A stretch of 64,000 nucleotides of DNA. It comes from Desulfuromonadaceae bacterium. GTDB lineage: Bacteria > Desulfobacterota > Desulfuromonadia > Geobacterales > Pseudopelobacteraceae. The first letter of the stretch is position 1. Each line of letters starts with the position of its first letter. The position numbers and the translations under genes are program-made. Where the stretch lies: NCBI GenBank assembly GCA_028683855.1, contig JAQUHA010000011.1, positions 48,519 through 112,518 of the forward strand. The letters are read 5' to 3'. The notes beneath the pieces are model-generated. The model saw nothing but the letters and a program-made list of their open reading frames with translations, ran no database searches and was not told the origin of the DNA. Shown here piece by piece: positions 55,268-64,000 of the stretch.

Positions 55268-58200
55268 ATGAACAGCATAATCAATAATCCCAAGAAATTA
55301 CGGATTGGAAAAACTTCTTTGACCATTTACTTGGTTTCTGCTCTGCTGTTTATGCTCCTTGCCGGAATTTTATCGCCGCAGTCGGCAACGGCTTTGACCG
55401 CTTCAGGCAGCGGGGGCGCAGTCGTCTGTCCGGATACCGCTAACTGGGGTACGAATCCGTCATGTACTATAACACCGGCTACCGGATATCATGTTTATGG
55501 TGTGTGGGTTGATACTGTTGAAGATGCTGCTGCGCGCAATCAGAGCATAACCGGTCTTAACAGTTCGGTGGCAGCCCTTTATCTGCTTGGTAATACAACT
55601 GCTCCACGAGCTGTTGAAGCGAAATTCCGCAAAAACACCTATCTGGTGTCAGCCGCTGTATCAGGTAGCGGAACCAACAGCGTAAATTCCACCTTCAATC
55701 CGTCTAATTATGCCGATTACGGAACTGCCGCCACGTTTCTGATTGACGAAATTGACGGTTTCCAGATTGACAGCATAACCGGCGATGCCGCCTGTGGAGC
55801 AGTAACCGGGACTCCATGGAGAGATAATCCCGCACCACCGACTACTCACGGTACCAACGCAACCTATACTGCTGCATCAGTAATCGGTCCATGCACAGTA
55901 ACCGCTTCTTTCAGTCCCGATACGACAAAACCGGTTACTACATTTGCGGTTCCTGCAAGCGTTACTTCACTAAATGTTCCGATTATTACACTTACGGCTA
56001 CCGATAACGTCCATGTAAAAGAGTATTGCATTCTTCAGAACAGTACTGACGTAAATGCCTGCGTCTGGAGCGGACCCGACGCACCCGCTTCATTTCTTAT
56101 GGCTGGTTCGGAAGGTCTTCATCGTCTCTATGCATGGAGTCGGGATTACGCAGGGAACATTTCAGATATGGAGTTTGCAGATATAACATTTGATTCTGCA
56201 AACCGGATAAATCTGCCTCGTAGTGGACAGAATCGTTGTTATAATTCGGCTGGAACAATAATAGCCTGCCCCTCTACCGGTCAGGATGGCGAAAGTCTCT
56301 CCGGGCTTGTATGGCCAACAGTTCGTTTTGCCAGCGGAGTAGGTGCAGACACTACTACAGCTGTTATGACTGATACGCTCACAGGTCTTATGTATCCAAA
56401 AGACTTCAGTAAAGTGCCGGCAGCTCAGAACTGGCAAACGGCACTTGCAACAGTTGCATCAATGAATGCTGCAAATTATGGTGGTTATACAGACTGGCGT
56501 TTGCCAAATCGCAATGAAATGGCATCATTGATTAACCGTGTTCGCCCTGATAGCGCATCATGGTTGACGACGCTTGGTTTTATCAATGTAAAACCGAACT
56601 CTTACTGGACCAGTACAACTGAAACGGCGACTCCGGCTGAAGCATGGTCAGTCAATATGCTGGAAGGTTCCATAATAAGTCAGGATAAAACTGTAGTTAA
56701 TTATGTTGTTCCTGTTCGTGCCTGGCAGGGACTTGGCTTGGCGCAGCCAATTCAGACAGGTCAGACAGTTTGCTACGACACAGTAACCAATAACCCCACC
56801 CCTTGCGTCAACTCTACAACAGGCATTCATACCGGGCAGGATGGTGATCAGAAAGCCGGTATTCCTTGGCCAGCCGCCCGTTTTGGAAATGCTGACGGTA
56901 CCGCACCTGTCAACAGCAGTATTGCGCTTGACAGATTGACTGGTCTGATGTGGCAGATTGATGCATCAAATTCTGGTCTGCTTTCATGGCAGCAGGCTCT
57001 GGATTATGTAAAAGCTCTGAATGCGTCACATTATCTTAACTATAGCGACTGGCGTCTGGCTAACAGTGTTGAACTGCTCAGTCTCTACAACGGTGCTGAA
57101 GAGAGTGGCAAAACCTGGTTGGAGGGGGAGGGCTTTAGCAATGTCCAGACAACCGGATACTGGACTGGTACTACAGGGGTCAATCAGGCTAAAAATGCCT
57201 GGATATACAATATAGAAGATGGAAAATTAATTTATAGTGATAAAACAACAGGTTTATTCCACGCTTTAGCTGTTCGTGGCGGTTTGATCGGCAGCGGTTC
57301 GATAGCTATAACTCCGCCAAGTCCGGATCTTGGACAGCAGGCTTATGGAAGCGCTTCCGCTACGCAGGAAATAACCATCAGCAATACCGGTGCATCAGAA
57401 CTTCAAATCAGTTCGATAATACTTGATAACGGAAACGACGGTGCTTTCTCACTGAATATAGCTTACGGATCAAAACCTTGTACCATCTATGCACCGGCTC
57501 TTCCGGCTGGAGATTTCTGTACGGTTGGTTTGGCATTTACACCGGCTACGTCAGGTAATAAAACCGGCACGCTGACCATAACAAACTCGGACAGCAGTAG
57601 TCCGGCTCTTGAAGTGCCGCTTACCGGTGTCGGCGTTTCGATAGTGAGCGGGGCAGTTCCCGGAGGACATGGTTCTGTTGTTTGTCCCGGTACAGCTGTC
57701 AGCGGCGGGAGCAGTGTCTGCAGCATCACACCGGAAGTCGGCTATCATCTGACTTCGCTCGCTGATTCCATCGACGGCGACGTTTATACCGGTACGGAAC
57801 AAACCAGCTACACTGTATCCAATATCACCGTCAATCGTACCGTAACTGCCGGTTTTACAATAGATACCTTTGCGCCTGCTGTGGCTGCAGTCGGAGCCGG
57901 TACGCTCTCCTGTAGTACTGCTGATTACGGCACATCGTCCAACTGTTCTGTAGCTCCAACTGACCCTGCCAGTCATCACCTGGCGAGCCTGACCGATAAT
58001 GGTGTAGATGTAACCAGCGCTGTAATCGGAACAGTATATTCCATTGTAAATGTCACTACAGCTCATAACCTGATTGCCACATTTGAGCTTAATACTTATA
58101 TGGTATCAGCAACAAGCAGTGGTGACGGCACTATAAGCTGCAGTCCGGGTATTGTTAATCACGGCAGTTCAACTGTTTGCAGTATGAGTACTACTCTCCC

Positions 58201-61200
58201 CGGTCATCATCTTTCTGCTTTGAGAGATGGCGGCTCGTCTGTAGCAGCAACCGGTCCGACCATTACAGACGGTATCGCAGCTTACAGCTACACAATTAGC
58301 AATGTTACGGCTTCACATACTATGGAAGCAGAATTTGCCATTAATCAGTACACTATATCCATACCTGCTGCCGCCAACGGAGTTTCCGAGCCGGCAGACT
58401 CTACTATTGTTCCATATAATGCGACTGCTGCTATTACATTCACACCTGCTGCAAATTATCGACTTGCTTCTGCCAGCGGTTGCAGCGGTGTGCTGGCTGG
58501 TAATCAGTTTACGCTTGATCCGGTTAACGCAGACTGCACACTTAATTCTGCTTACGAACGAATTACACACCAGGTTTCAATTACAGCCACGTCCGGTGGA
58601 ACTGTCACTCCGGATACAAGCCAGACGGTAAACGAGGGTGATGTCAAGTTATTCACGATCGTACCTGCCTCCGGTTATACTATGACTCAGGCAAGCGGAT
58701 GTGGAATAACAAATACAGGAGGGGATAACTACTCTACTTCTGTAATTACTGCCGATTGTACAGTGAGTGTAGTCTTTGCAGATACACAAGCTCCTGAAAT
58801 AACAGCCTTTGCGCTTCAAACTACAGGCTCAACACTGACGATTCCAATTCCTCGCTTGACTGAAACTGATAATGCAGCCGTAACCGGATGGTATATAAGC
58901 GATCAATCAGTTCGACCTGTCCCGACACCATGGTTGAATAGCTCTCCTTCAAGCTATACCATTCCTGCCAAACAGCCGGATGGCTCCTTAACAGCAGCAG
59001 GTGAGAAAACCCTTTATGTATGGGTTCGTGATGCCGCAGGCAATGTTTCATCTGTTAGAAGTGCAGTAACAACTATAACTTTCCCTGCCCCCGTTCGCCT
59101 CATACAGACCGGGCAGGAAAACTGTTATGACGCGGGGGGGAGTATTCTCTGCTCGGCTGTCAGCGAAACCCAGGATGGCAAGATAAAGGCAGGGCTTGCT
59201 TTGTCACTCCCCAATTTTAACGATAATGGGGATACTACCCTTACAGATACAACTACAGGCTTGATGTGGTCGCAGACCGGTAATCTGATTTATACACGCA
59301 GCAGCTACACAACCTTCCCGGGTACGACCGATTGGCAGGGAGCGCTGGATTATGTCAAAACTATAAACTCTGAGTGGTTCTCCGGTTATCAGGATTGGCG
59401 TCTCCCTAATCGCAATGAGTTGCTCAGTCTTATGAACTATGGGGTGGCAGGTGGTCTTAATGAACGTCTCGTCGGCATCACTCCATCGCCATTTATTGAT
59501 GTCCCCGCAGAGCCGTTGTACTGGAGTTCCACGTCCGCATCTGATCCTGCAAAGGCATATCAGATGCTTAACGACGGCACTATGGTTGCGGCTGACAAGG
59601 CGACCGCTGCTTATTTAATTGTTGTTCGTACTCCGAAAGCAGATCCGGCAAATGGAAATTTCGGCTACGTTGCTCCTCGTACTAATCTTCTGGTAACCGG
59701 GCAGGTCGGCTGTTTTGATGCAACCGGCACACCACATGATTGTGTCGATCTTTCGGCTGTGCATACCGGTGAGGATGGAGACATACAGTCTGGAATGCCG
59801 TTTGTTGCACCGCGATTTATAACAAGTGACGACTCTTTAACAACTCTGGACCAGAGCAGCGGGCTGACCTGGATTCATAACGGTAACTCACCGGCTTGTG
59901 GAGCTTTCACTGCCGGGACAGCCCAGAACTTTACAACTGCACTGGCGTACGTTAACTGTTTGAACACAACTTTCTATGCAGGTAAAGCTGACTGGCGTCT
60001 GCCTAATATTCTTGAACTATCGAGTCTGGCTAATGCATCACAAACATCCAATGCAACGTGGTTGAACAACGTCTTTACTGGCATTCAGACAACTGATTAC
60101 TGGACGTCTGATTCCACAGTAGCGTTAACTCCTGCTATTAACGCTTACAGTATCAATATCGATAATTTTGCAATAAACATTGACAGCAAAGAAGCAGTAC
60201 ATAGCGTGCTGCCTGTAAGAGGCGGGTACATAGCAGTGCCTGGACGTGCTTTTTCACTCTCTACGAACGCCATTAACTTCGGTACGGTGCCGGGGAGGAG
60301 TACAAGCGATCAGAGAGTCTTTACTATTACTAATGACGCAGGTGTGGAACTTCATATAACTGATACTGCGGTCAGCGGAGATGGAACCCTCTTTAAACAT
60401 GATCCAAGCGGAGGAACTTCACCATGTAACTCTGACGCTTTTGTCCTGCCGGTGGGTGGCAGCTGTACCATGTCAGTCGCTTTTACCGCCGCAGTGAACG
60501 GTGTACAAACAGCAACGCTTACAGTTACTGGAACAACATCAAGTGAAACTATAGAACTGTCAGCAACCGGTGGATCTAACAGTTACTCCGTATCGGTGCT
60601 GCCTGCAGCAGGTGGTGTTGTCACTTGTGCTCCTGCAGTAGTTACTGAAAATGCTGATTCGATATGTACTATAACGGCAGATTCCGGTAAACGACTGATA
60701 GCCTTAACGGATAATGCTGCTGACAAATTTTCCTCAGTTGTTGGCAACAGCTACACCATTAGCTCCATTGCGACAGATCATACTATCTCTCCGGCATTTG
60801 CAACAATCACCTTTGCAGTAACTACAGAAAAGAGCGGTAATGGAACAATAAGCGCTGGAAATAACATTGAATTTAACTCAACTGCATCCATAACAGTTAC
60901 ACCCGGAACAGGGCAGCACATAAGCTCGGTAAGTGGTTGCAACGGAACACTCAACAACAATATATACACCACAGGTCCAATCACTGGTGACTGTACAGTA
61001 TCTGCTCTGTTTGTCGCTGATCAGCTCTCTTTCACCGCAACCAGCACCGGTAACGGGACAATCTCCTGTTTGCCTGCTCCGGCTGCTTACGGCGACACAA
61101 TTACCTGCACCATGACTCCGGCTGACGGATACAAAGTATCTTCACTTACAGACAACTCAGTATCTGTGATTGCCAATGTCTCTTCTGATCAGTACACGCT

Positions 61201-64000
61201 GAATGGAATAACAACGGCTCATACATTAATCGCAGGATTTGCCCTGAAACAGTACACCGTAACACCAGCTGCATCAGCGGGTGGAACTGTAACTCCATCC
61301 ACAGCACAAACTCTGAACCACGGTTCAACAACTCAATTCACCGCTTCAGCATCAACAGGTTACCATCTTGTTGATTTTACAACCGGAACGACCTGCTCCG
61401 GCAGTATGTCCGGTCAGACATTCACTACTTCCGCAATCACTGCTGACTGTGCGGTACAGGCTAACTTCAGCCGGAACAGCTACACTGTTACCTCAGCAAA
61501 AACCGGTAATGGCACAATAGTTACAGAGGGTGCGCAACAGGTTCTTCATGGTGACACGGTAAGTTTTCTTGTCACTCCGGCAAACGGCAGCCATCTCGTC
61601 TCGCTGGCAGGTTGCGGTCTAAATCAGACCTACTCAGGTAATAGTCAGACATCGGAAGTCAATGCTGCAACATCTGCCATAACTGCTGCCTGCTCTGTCA
61701 ATGCGATTTTTGCGCTGAACAACTACACCATAACAGCATCAAAGACCGGTAGCGGTACAATCTCGCCAACCGGTGTTCAGTCTGTTACATTCGGCAATAG
61801 CATAGCATTTACCCTCACGCCGGCTACGGGACAGAGTATCAAAGATGTTGCCGGAACCTGCGGCGGTACTCTCGCAGGAACAACCTACACTACAGCAGCA
61901 GCCGGTGCTGATTGCACTGTTACTGCCAACTTTATTCCTCAAACTTTTGCTATCTCTACAAATAACGGTGTAAACAGAGTTGCGGTTACGCCGGCATCAG
62001 TTGCAGCAGCGCCGTACGGTTCAGTACAGACATTCCAGCTGACCGCCGACGCCGGTTACACCGTTGCCGTTGCAACAGGGTGCAGCGGCACGCTCTCCGC
62101 CGCCGTCGCAGGCGTCTACACCTACACCACCGGCTCGATAACCCAGGCTTGTGACATCGTCGCCACGCCGCTGGCTAACACCTACACCGTTACCCTCAGC
62201 CCCGGCGCCAACGGCTCGCTGGCCGGTGCCACCAACAGCGGTACTACCGGAACAGTTCTTAATTTTACAGCTACACCGGCTATAGGCTACCACCTGCTAA
62301 GCGTAAGCGGTTGCGGCGCAACCTTTGCTCCCGAAACATCCGTTATTACTACTGCACCTTTATCAGCGTACTGCACACTGGCAGCAACCTTTGCTCCCAA
62401 TCAGTACACAGTTACAACCAGTGGTGCTGACGTCACATTCAATCCAACTCTGCGGAGCGGCATAGCTCACGGAGCAGTGACAACCTTCACCGTCACCCCC
62501 GCCATCAGCCATAACATCACCGGTGTCAGCGGGTGTGGCGGAAGCTGGGATTCTGCCAACGGTATATTCACCACGGCACCGCTTACTGGTGACTGTACTG
62601 TAAGTGCAGCGACAACTCAAAAGACTTTTGCAGTCACGTCACCCGGCGCGATAGGGGGGGGGGCAATAAACTGTGCAAGCCCTGTCGGCTACAACGCCAC
62701 ATCGGTCTGCAGTATTGCGCCGCAGGTCGGTTATCACCTTTCAAGCTTGACGCTTGATACTGTTAATGTTATGGCGCAGGTCAGTAACAACAGCTACAGC
62801 ATTTCTAATGTTACCGCGCCACACGCAGTAACCGGCTCTTTTGCGATTGACACATTCAGCGTAACCGCCACCCAGACAGCCAATGGCACGATTACCGCCG
62901 GCGGAACCTACAACTACGGCTCGAGCCCTGTTTACAACATTACCCCAGCCGCCAATTATCACATAACATCCGTAACTATTGACGGCGCACCTGCCGGAAC
63001 GATCAACAGCTACACCTTTACCAATATCAATGCAAACCACACCATCACAGCCACCTTTGCCATTGACACCTTCACCGTCGGCTCATCGCTCACCGGCAAC
63101 GGCAGCATCACCTGCACCCCCGCCACAGTGAACTATGGTGGCAGCTCTGTCTGCACGATAGCCCCGACAGCAGGCAACAAACTGACCGCACTAACCGATA
63201 ACACCGGTTCAGTATTTGACTCCGCCACCATGAAAAACGGCGGCACATACAGCATAAGCGGCATTTCTTCCAACCATGACGTAGTTGCCACATTTGAAGC
63301 TTACCAGTACATGGTAACCGCCTCTGCAACCGGTAACGGCGGCTCACTGACACCGGTCTCTCTGGTCTACGGTGATACCGGTGATCAACCAGCCTTCAAG
63401 CTGGTGCAGTATGACGGTTATCTGATTAACCCACGCGTTGACACCTGTGGGAGTAGTACTACAGCCACTGCTACACCATATCTCTCCGACCTGGTTGTAG
63501 AACCATTAAGCAATAACTGTAACTTAACGTTCACCTTTGTGCCGTTCCCAGGCTTCCATGAAATGCTGACCTCCGCCGGCACAGGCGGCACTATTACCCC
63601 GATTGCGGCTGTCTATCCTTCCGCATCGCGTACCATCACCGTCACACCGAACAGCGGCTACCACATCCTCTCCGTAACCGTTGACGGCGTTGCCCAGACA
63701 CTTAGCGATCTGAAAGCGTTCAGCGTCAGCTTCACCAACATCACCGCAGGACACACAGTAAACGCCCTGTTTGCAAAGGATGAGAGTGACTTCAACGGAG
63801 ACGGCAGGCCTGACATTGTCTGGACAAACTCCGCCGATGCCACTAACAACACCTACACCGTCTGGAATATGAACGGTGCCACCAAAGTATCGGAAACAGC
63901 ATTCACCAACCCTGCCGCACCCGGTCAGTTAAGCCCTGGTGTCGGCTGGGCACTGGTTGCCAAAGGTGACTTTGACAACGATGGAAAAGTGGATGTTGTG
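55268..64000 (+). CDS. Giant secreted modular protein: DUF1566, choice-of-anchor-type, InlB-like and FG-GAP repeats (3' end beyond window)
   Basis: Open from the ATG at 55268 (ribosome site GAAGGAG) to the window end, at least 2911 codons. I checked the frame at 56492, 57047, 59393, 59990 and 63779; all agree. Signal peptide about 1-42 (SATA). Order of parts, in approximate residues: InlB-like module 43-220; DUF1566 (Lcl-type) at 316-490 and 491-672 (DWRLPN motifs); ASPM/Hydin-like domain 678-795; InlB-like repeats 795-1170; Ig-like 1175-1265; DUF1566 again at 1276-1458 and 1475-1653; second Hydin-like domain 1658-1768; long InlB-like array 1771-2837; FG-GAP/VCBS repeat (DFNGDGRPDIVW) from 2838. 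A surface adhesin or fibre is likely. No anchor is visible because the end is missing. Confidence 0.85.
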   Translation, partial: MNSIINNPKKLRIGKTSLTIYLVSALLFMLLAGILSPQSATALTASGSGGAVVCPDTANWGTNPSCTITPATGYHVYGVWVDTVEDAAARNQSITGLNSSVAALYLLGNTTAPRAVEAKFRKNTYLVSAAVSGSGTNSVNSTFNPSNYADYGTAATFLIDEIDGFQIDSITGDAACGAVTGTPWRDNPAPPTTHGTNATYTAASVIGPCTVTASFSPDTTKPVTTFAVPASVTSLNVPIITLTATDNVHVKEYCILQNSTDVNACVWSGPDAPASFLMAGSEGLHRLYAWSRDYAGNISDMEFADITFDSANRINLPRSGQNRCYNSAGTIIACPSTGQDGESLSGLVWPTVRFASGVGADTTTAVMTDTLTGLMYPKDFSKVPAAQNWQTALATVASMNAANYGGYTDWRLPNRNEMASLINRVRPDSASWLTTLGFINVKPNSYWTSTTETATPAEAWSVNMLEGSIISQDKTVVNYVVPVRAWQGLGLAQPIQTGQTVCYDTVTNNPTPCVNSTTGIHTGQDGDQKAGIPWPAARFGNADGTAPVNSSIALDRLTGLMWQIDASNSGLLSWQQALDYVKALNASHYLNYSDWRLANSVELLSLYNGAEESGKTWLEGEGFSNVQTTGYWTGTTGVNQAKNAWIYNIEDGKLIYSDKTTGLFHALAVRGGLIGSGSIAITPPSPDLGQQAYGSASATQEITISNTGASELQISSIILDNGNDGAFSLNIAYGSKPCTIYAPALPAGDFCTVGLAFTPATSGNKTGTLTITNSDSSSPALEVPLTGVGVSIVSGAVPGGHGSVVCPGTAVSGGSSVCSITPEVGYHLTSLADSIDGDVYTGTEQTSYTVSNITVNRTVTAGFTIDTFAPAVAAVGAGTLSCSTADYGTSSNCSVAPTDPASHHLASLTDNGVDVTSAVIGTVYSIVNVTTAHNLIATFELNTYMVSATSSGDGTISCSPGIVNHGSSTVCSMSTTLPGHHLSALRDGGSSVAATGPTITDGIAAYSYTISNVTASHTMEAEFAINQYTISIPAAANGVSEPADSTIVPYNATAAITFTPAANYRLASASGCSGVLAGNQFTLDPVNADCTLNSAYERITHQVSITATSGGTVTPDTSQTVNEGDVKLFTIVPASGYTMTQASGCGITNTGGDNYSTSVITADCTVSVVFADTQAPEITAFALQTTGSTLTIPIPRLTETDNAAVTGWYISDQSVRPVPTPWLNSSPSSYTIPAKQPDGSLTAAGEKTLYVWVRDAAGNVSSVRSAVTTITFPAPVRLIQTGQENCYDAGGSILCSAVSETQDGKIKAGLALSLPNFNDNGDTTLTDTTTGLMWSQTGNLIYTRSSYTTFPGTTDWQGALDYVKTINSEWFSGYQDWRLPNRNELLSLMNYGVAGGLNERLVGITPSPFIDVPAEPLYWSSTSASDPAKAYQMLNDGTMVAADKATAAYLIVVRTPKADPANGNFGYVAPRTNLLVTGQVGCFDATGTPHDCVDLSAVHTGEDGDIQSGMPFVAPRFITSDDSLTTLDQSSGLTWIHNGNSPACGAFTAGTAQNFTTALAYVNCLNTTFYAGKADWRLPNILELSSLANASQTSNATWLNNVFTGIQTTDYWTSDSTVALTPAINAYSINIDNFAINIDSKEAVHSVLPVRGGYIAVPGRAFSLSTNAINFGTVPGRSTSDQRVFTITNDAGVELHITDTAVSGDGTLFKHDPSGGTSPCNSDAFVLPVGGSCTMSVAFTAAVNGVQTATLTVTGTTSSETIELSATGGSNSYSVSVLPAAGGVVTCAPAVVTENADSICTITADSGKRLIALTDNAADKFSSVVGNSYTISSIATDHTISPAFATITFAVTTEKSGNGTISAGNNIEFNSTASITVTPGTGQHISSVSGCNGTLNNNIYTTGPITGDCTVSALFVADQLSFTATSTGNGTISCLPAPAAYGDTITCTMTPADGYKVSSLTDNSVSVIANVSSDQYTLNGITTAHTLIAGFALKQYTVTPAASAGGTVTPSTAQTLNHGSTTQFTASASTGYHLVDFTTGTTCSGSMSGQTFTTSAITADCAVQANFSRNSYTVTSAKTGNGTIVTEGAQQVLHGDTVSFLVTPANGSHLVSLAGCGLNQTYSGNSQTSEVNAATSAITAACSVNAIFALNNYTITASKTGSGTISPTGVQSVTFGNSIAFTLTPATGQSIKDVAGTCGGTLAGTTYTTAAAGADCTVTANFIPQTFAISTNNGVNRVAVTPASVAAAPYGSVQTFQLTADAGYTVAVATGCSGTLSAAVAGVYTYTTGSITQACDIVATPLANTYTVTLSPGANGSLAGATNSGTTGTVLNFTATPAIGYHLLSVSGCGATFAPETSVITTAPLSAYCTLAATFAPNQYTVTTSGADVTFNPTLRSGIAHGAVTTFTVTPAISHNITGVSGCGGSWDSANGIFTTAPLTGDCTVSAATTQKTFAVTSPGAIGGGAINCASPVGYNATSVCSIAPQVGYHLSSLTLDTVNVMAQVSNNSYSISNVTAPHAVTGSFAIDTFSVTATQTANGTITAGGTYNYGSSPVYNITPAANYHITSVTIDGAPAGTINSYTFTNINANHTITATFAIDTFTVGSSLTGNGSITCTPATVNYGGSSVCTIAPTAGNKLTALTDNTGSVFDSATMKNGGTYSISGISSNHDVVATFEAYQYMVTASATGNGGSLTPVSLVYGDTGDQPAFKLVQYDGYLINPRVDTCGSSTTATATPYLSDLVVEPLSNNCNLTFTFVPFPGFHEMLTSAGTGGTITPIAAVYPSASRTITVTPNSGYHILSVTVDGVAQTLSDLKAFSVSFTNITAGHTVNALFAKDESDFNGDGRPDIVWTNSADATNNTYTVWNMNGATKVSETAFTNPAAPGQLSPGVGWALVAKGDFDNDGKVDVV
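57650..58790 (+). repeat. InlB-like Cys repeats, first block of the giant gene
   Basis: About four modules of 80-90 codons with G-Y/H-H-L, SC-S/T and C-S-V/I-x-P patterns. Sequence is degenerate between modules. Confidence 0.6.
60580..63780 (+). repeat. InlB-like Cys repeats, long second block of the giant gene
   Basis: Roughly a dozen degenerate modules of 75-95 codons, each opening YTVTxxxxGNGTI or similar and ending near a Cys and a bulky N-F or A-F pair. The last third (from about 62000) has strongly C-ending codons, unlike the first. Confidence 0.6.
62654..62663. repeat. Homopolymer of 10 G in the giant exoprotein gene
   Basis: The longest homopolymer noticed in the window. It encodes Gly-Gly-Gly near residue 2464 in the frame checked on both sides (59990 and 63779), so the gene is in the ON frame in this sequence. 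Confidence 0.9.

Noticed and set aside
57551..58066. 171-codon minus-strand frame rich in Cys, Gly and Ser inside the giant gene
   Set aside because: Shadow of the Thr/Ala/Gly-rich repeats; similar Cys/Gly-rich antisense frames recur wherever the repeats do (51000, 54700, 62000, 62800).
50960..63780. Repeats considered as a CRISPR array or nucleotide tandem repeats
   Set aside because: The periodicity is at protein level, with diverged DNA between modules; no identical direct repeats with spacers were seen here or elsewhere in the window.

Overview
The window reads as a chromosomal segment of a Gram-negative bacterium of the Desulfuromonadales/Geobacter type. This is inferred from the gene repertoire, not from a marker phylogeny. 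Supporting genes include an EF-G paralogue, an MglA-like GTPase, a cytidylate-kinase-like/BON fusion, a DUF512 radical SAM protein, the ~990-residue NAD-glutamate dehydrogenase, B12-dependent acyl-CoA mutase accessories, LPS heptose synthesis (hldD), lipoprotein and outer-membrane proteins, and PilZ/HDOD/hybrid-kinase signalling. Genes are dense, many stop/start codons overlap, and the tRNA encodes its own CCA.

Layout. 1-16 kb (mostly +): mutS; an operon of EF-G-like GTPase, SPOR membrane protein, helical protein and MglA-like GTPase; kinase-BON fusion; PHP phosphatase (-); nth; beta-hydroxyacid dehydrogenase; ruvC-ruvA-miaA-hfq; AI-2E-type exporter and DUF512 radical SAM protein. 16-26 kb (-): TPR protein, mltD, YtxH and DUF948 proteins, meaB, hldD, cobalt importer cbiMNQO behind a cobalamin riboswitch, then znuABC. 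27-33 kb: a lipoprotein-type beta-carbonic anhydrase (+), an orphan NikM-NikN fusion with an outer-membrane barrel (-), and a crotonase / B12-binding subunit / cobO / crotonase operon (-). 33-45 kb (+): NAD-glutamate dehydrogenase, a signalling operon (PilZ, small DUF3391-like protein, HDOD, hybrid kinase with HPt, two single-domain receivers around a FapA/DUF342 protein), YtxH, larA, queF and efpL. 45-48 kb: tRNA(CAU) with a strong promoter, NIF3-like protein, zinc-ribbon coiled coil, RNase P RNA. 48-64 kb: an MFS transporter, then three tandem secreted modular proteins. The last starts at 55268, stays open to the window end (at least 2911 codons) and is truncated here.

How it fits together. 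Metals and B12 dominate the middle: riboswitch-controlled cobalt uptake is joined by overlapping genes to hldD and then meaB, the GTPase chaperone of B12 mutases. A B12-binding mutase subunit and cobO lie 10 kb away, and a nickel-type importer component accompanies a nickel-dependent LarA homologue. The right end looks like accessory, surface-exposed DNA: an alpha/alpha-toroid protein, a DUF4347 (His/Cys dyad) protein and a giant DUF1566/InlB-like-repeat protein, sharing Cys-bearing repeat modules. The first two end in nearly the same C-terminal peptide.

The window carries many G/C homopolymers (fifteen runs of 7 or more, six of 8-10). The longest are in hldD (9) and the giant exoprotein (10), so they could be slippage-prone contingency sites. 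All functions are assigned from visible motifs and remembered family features; no database search was possible.
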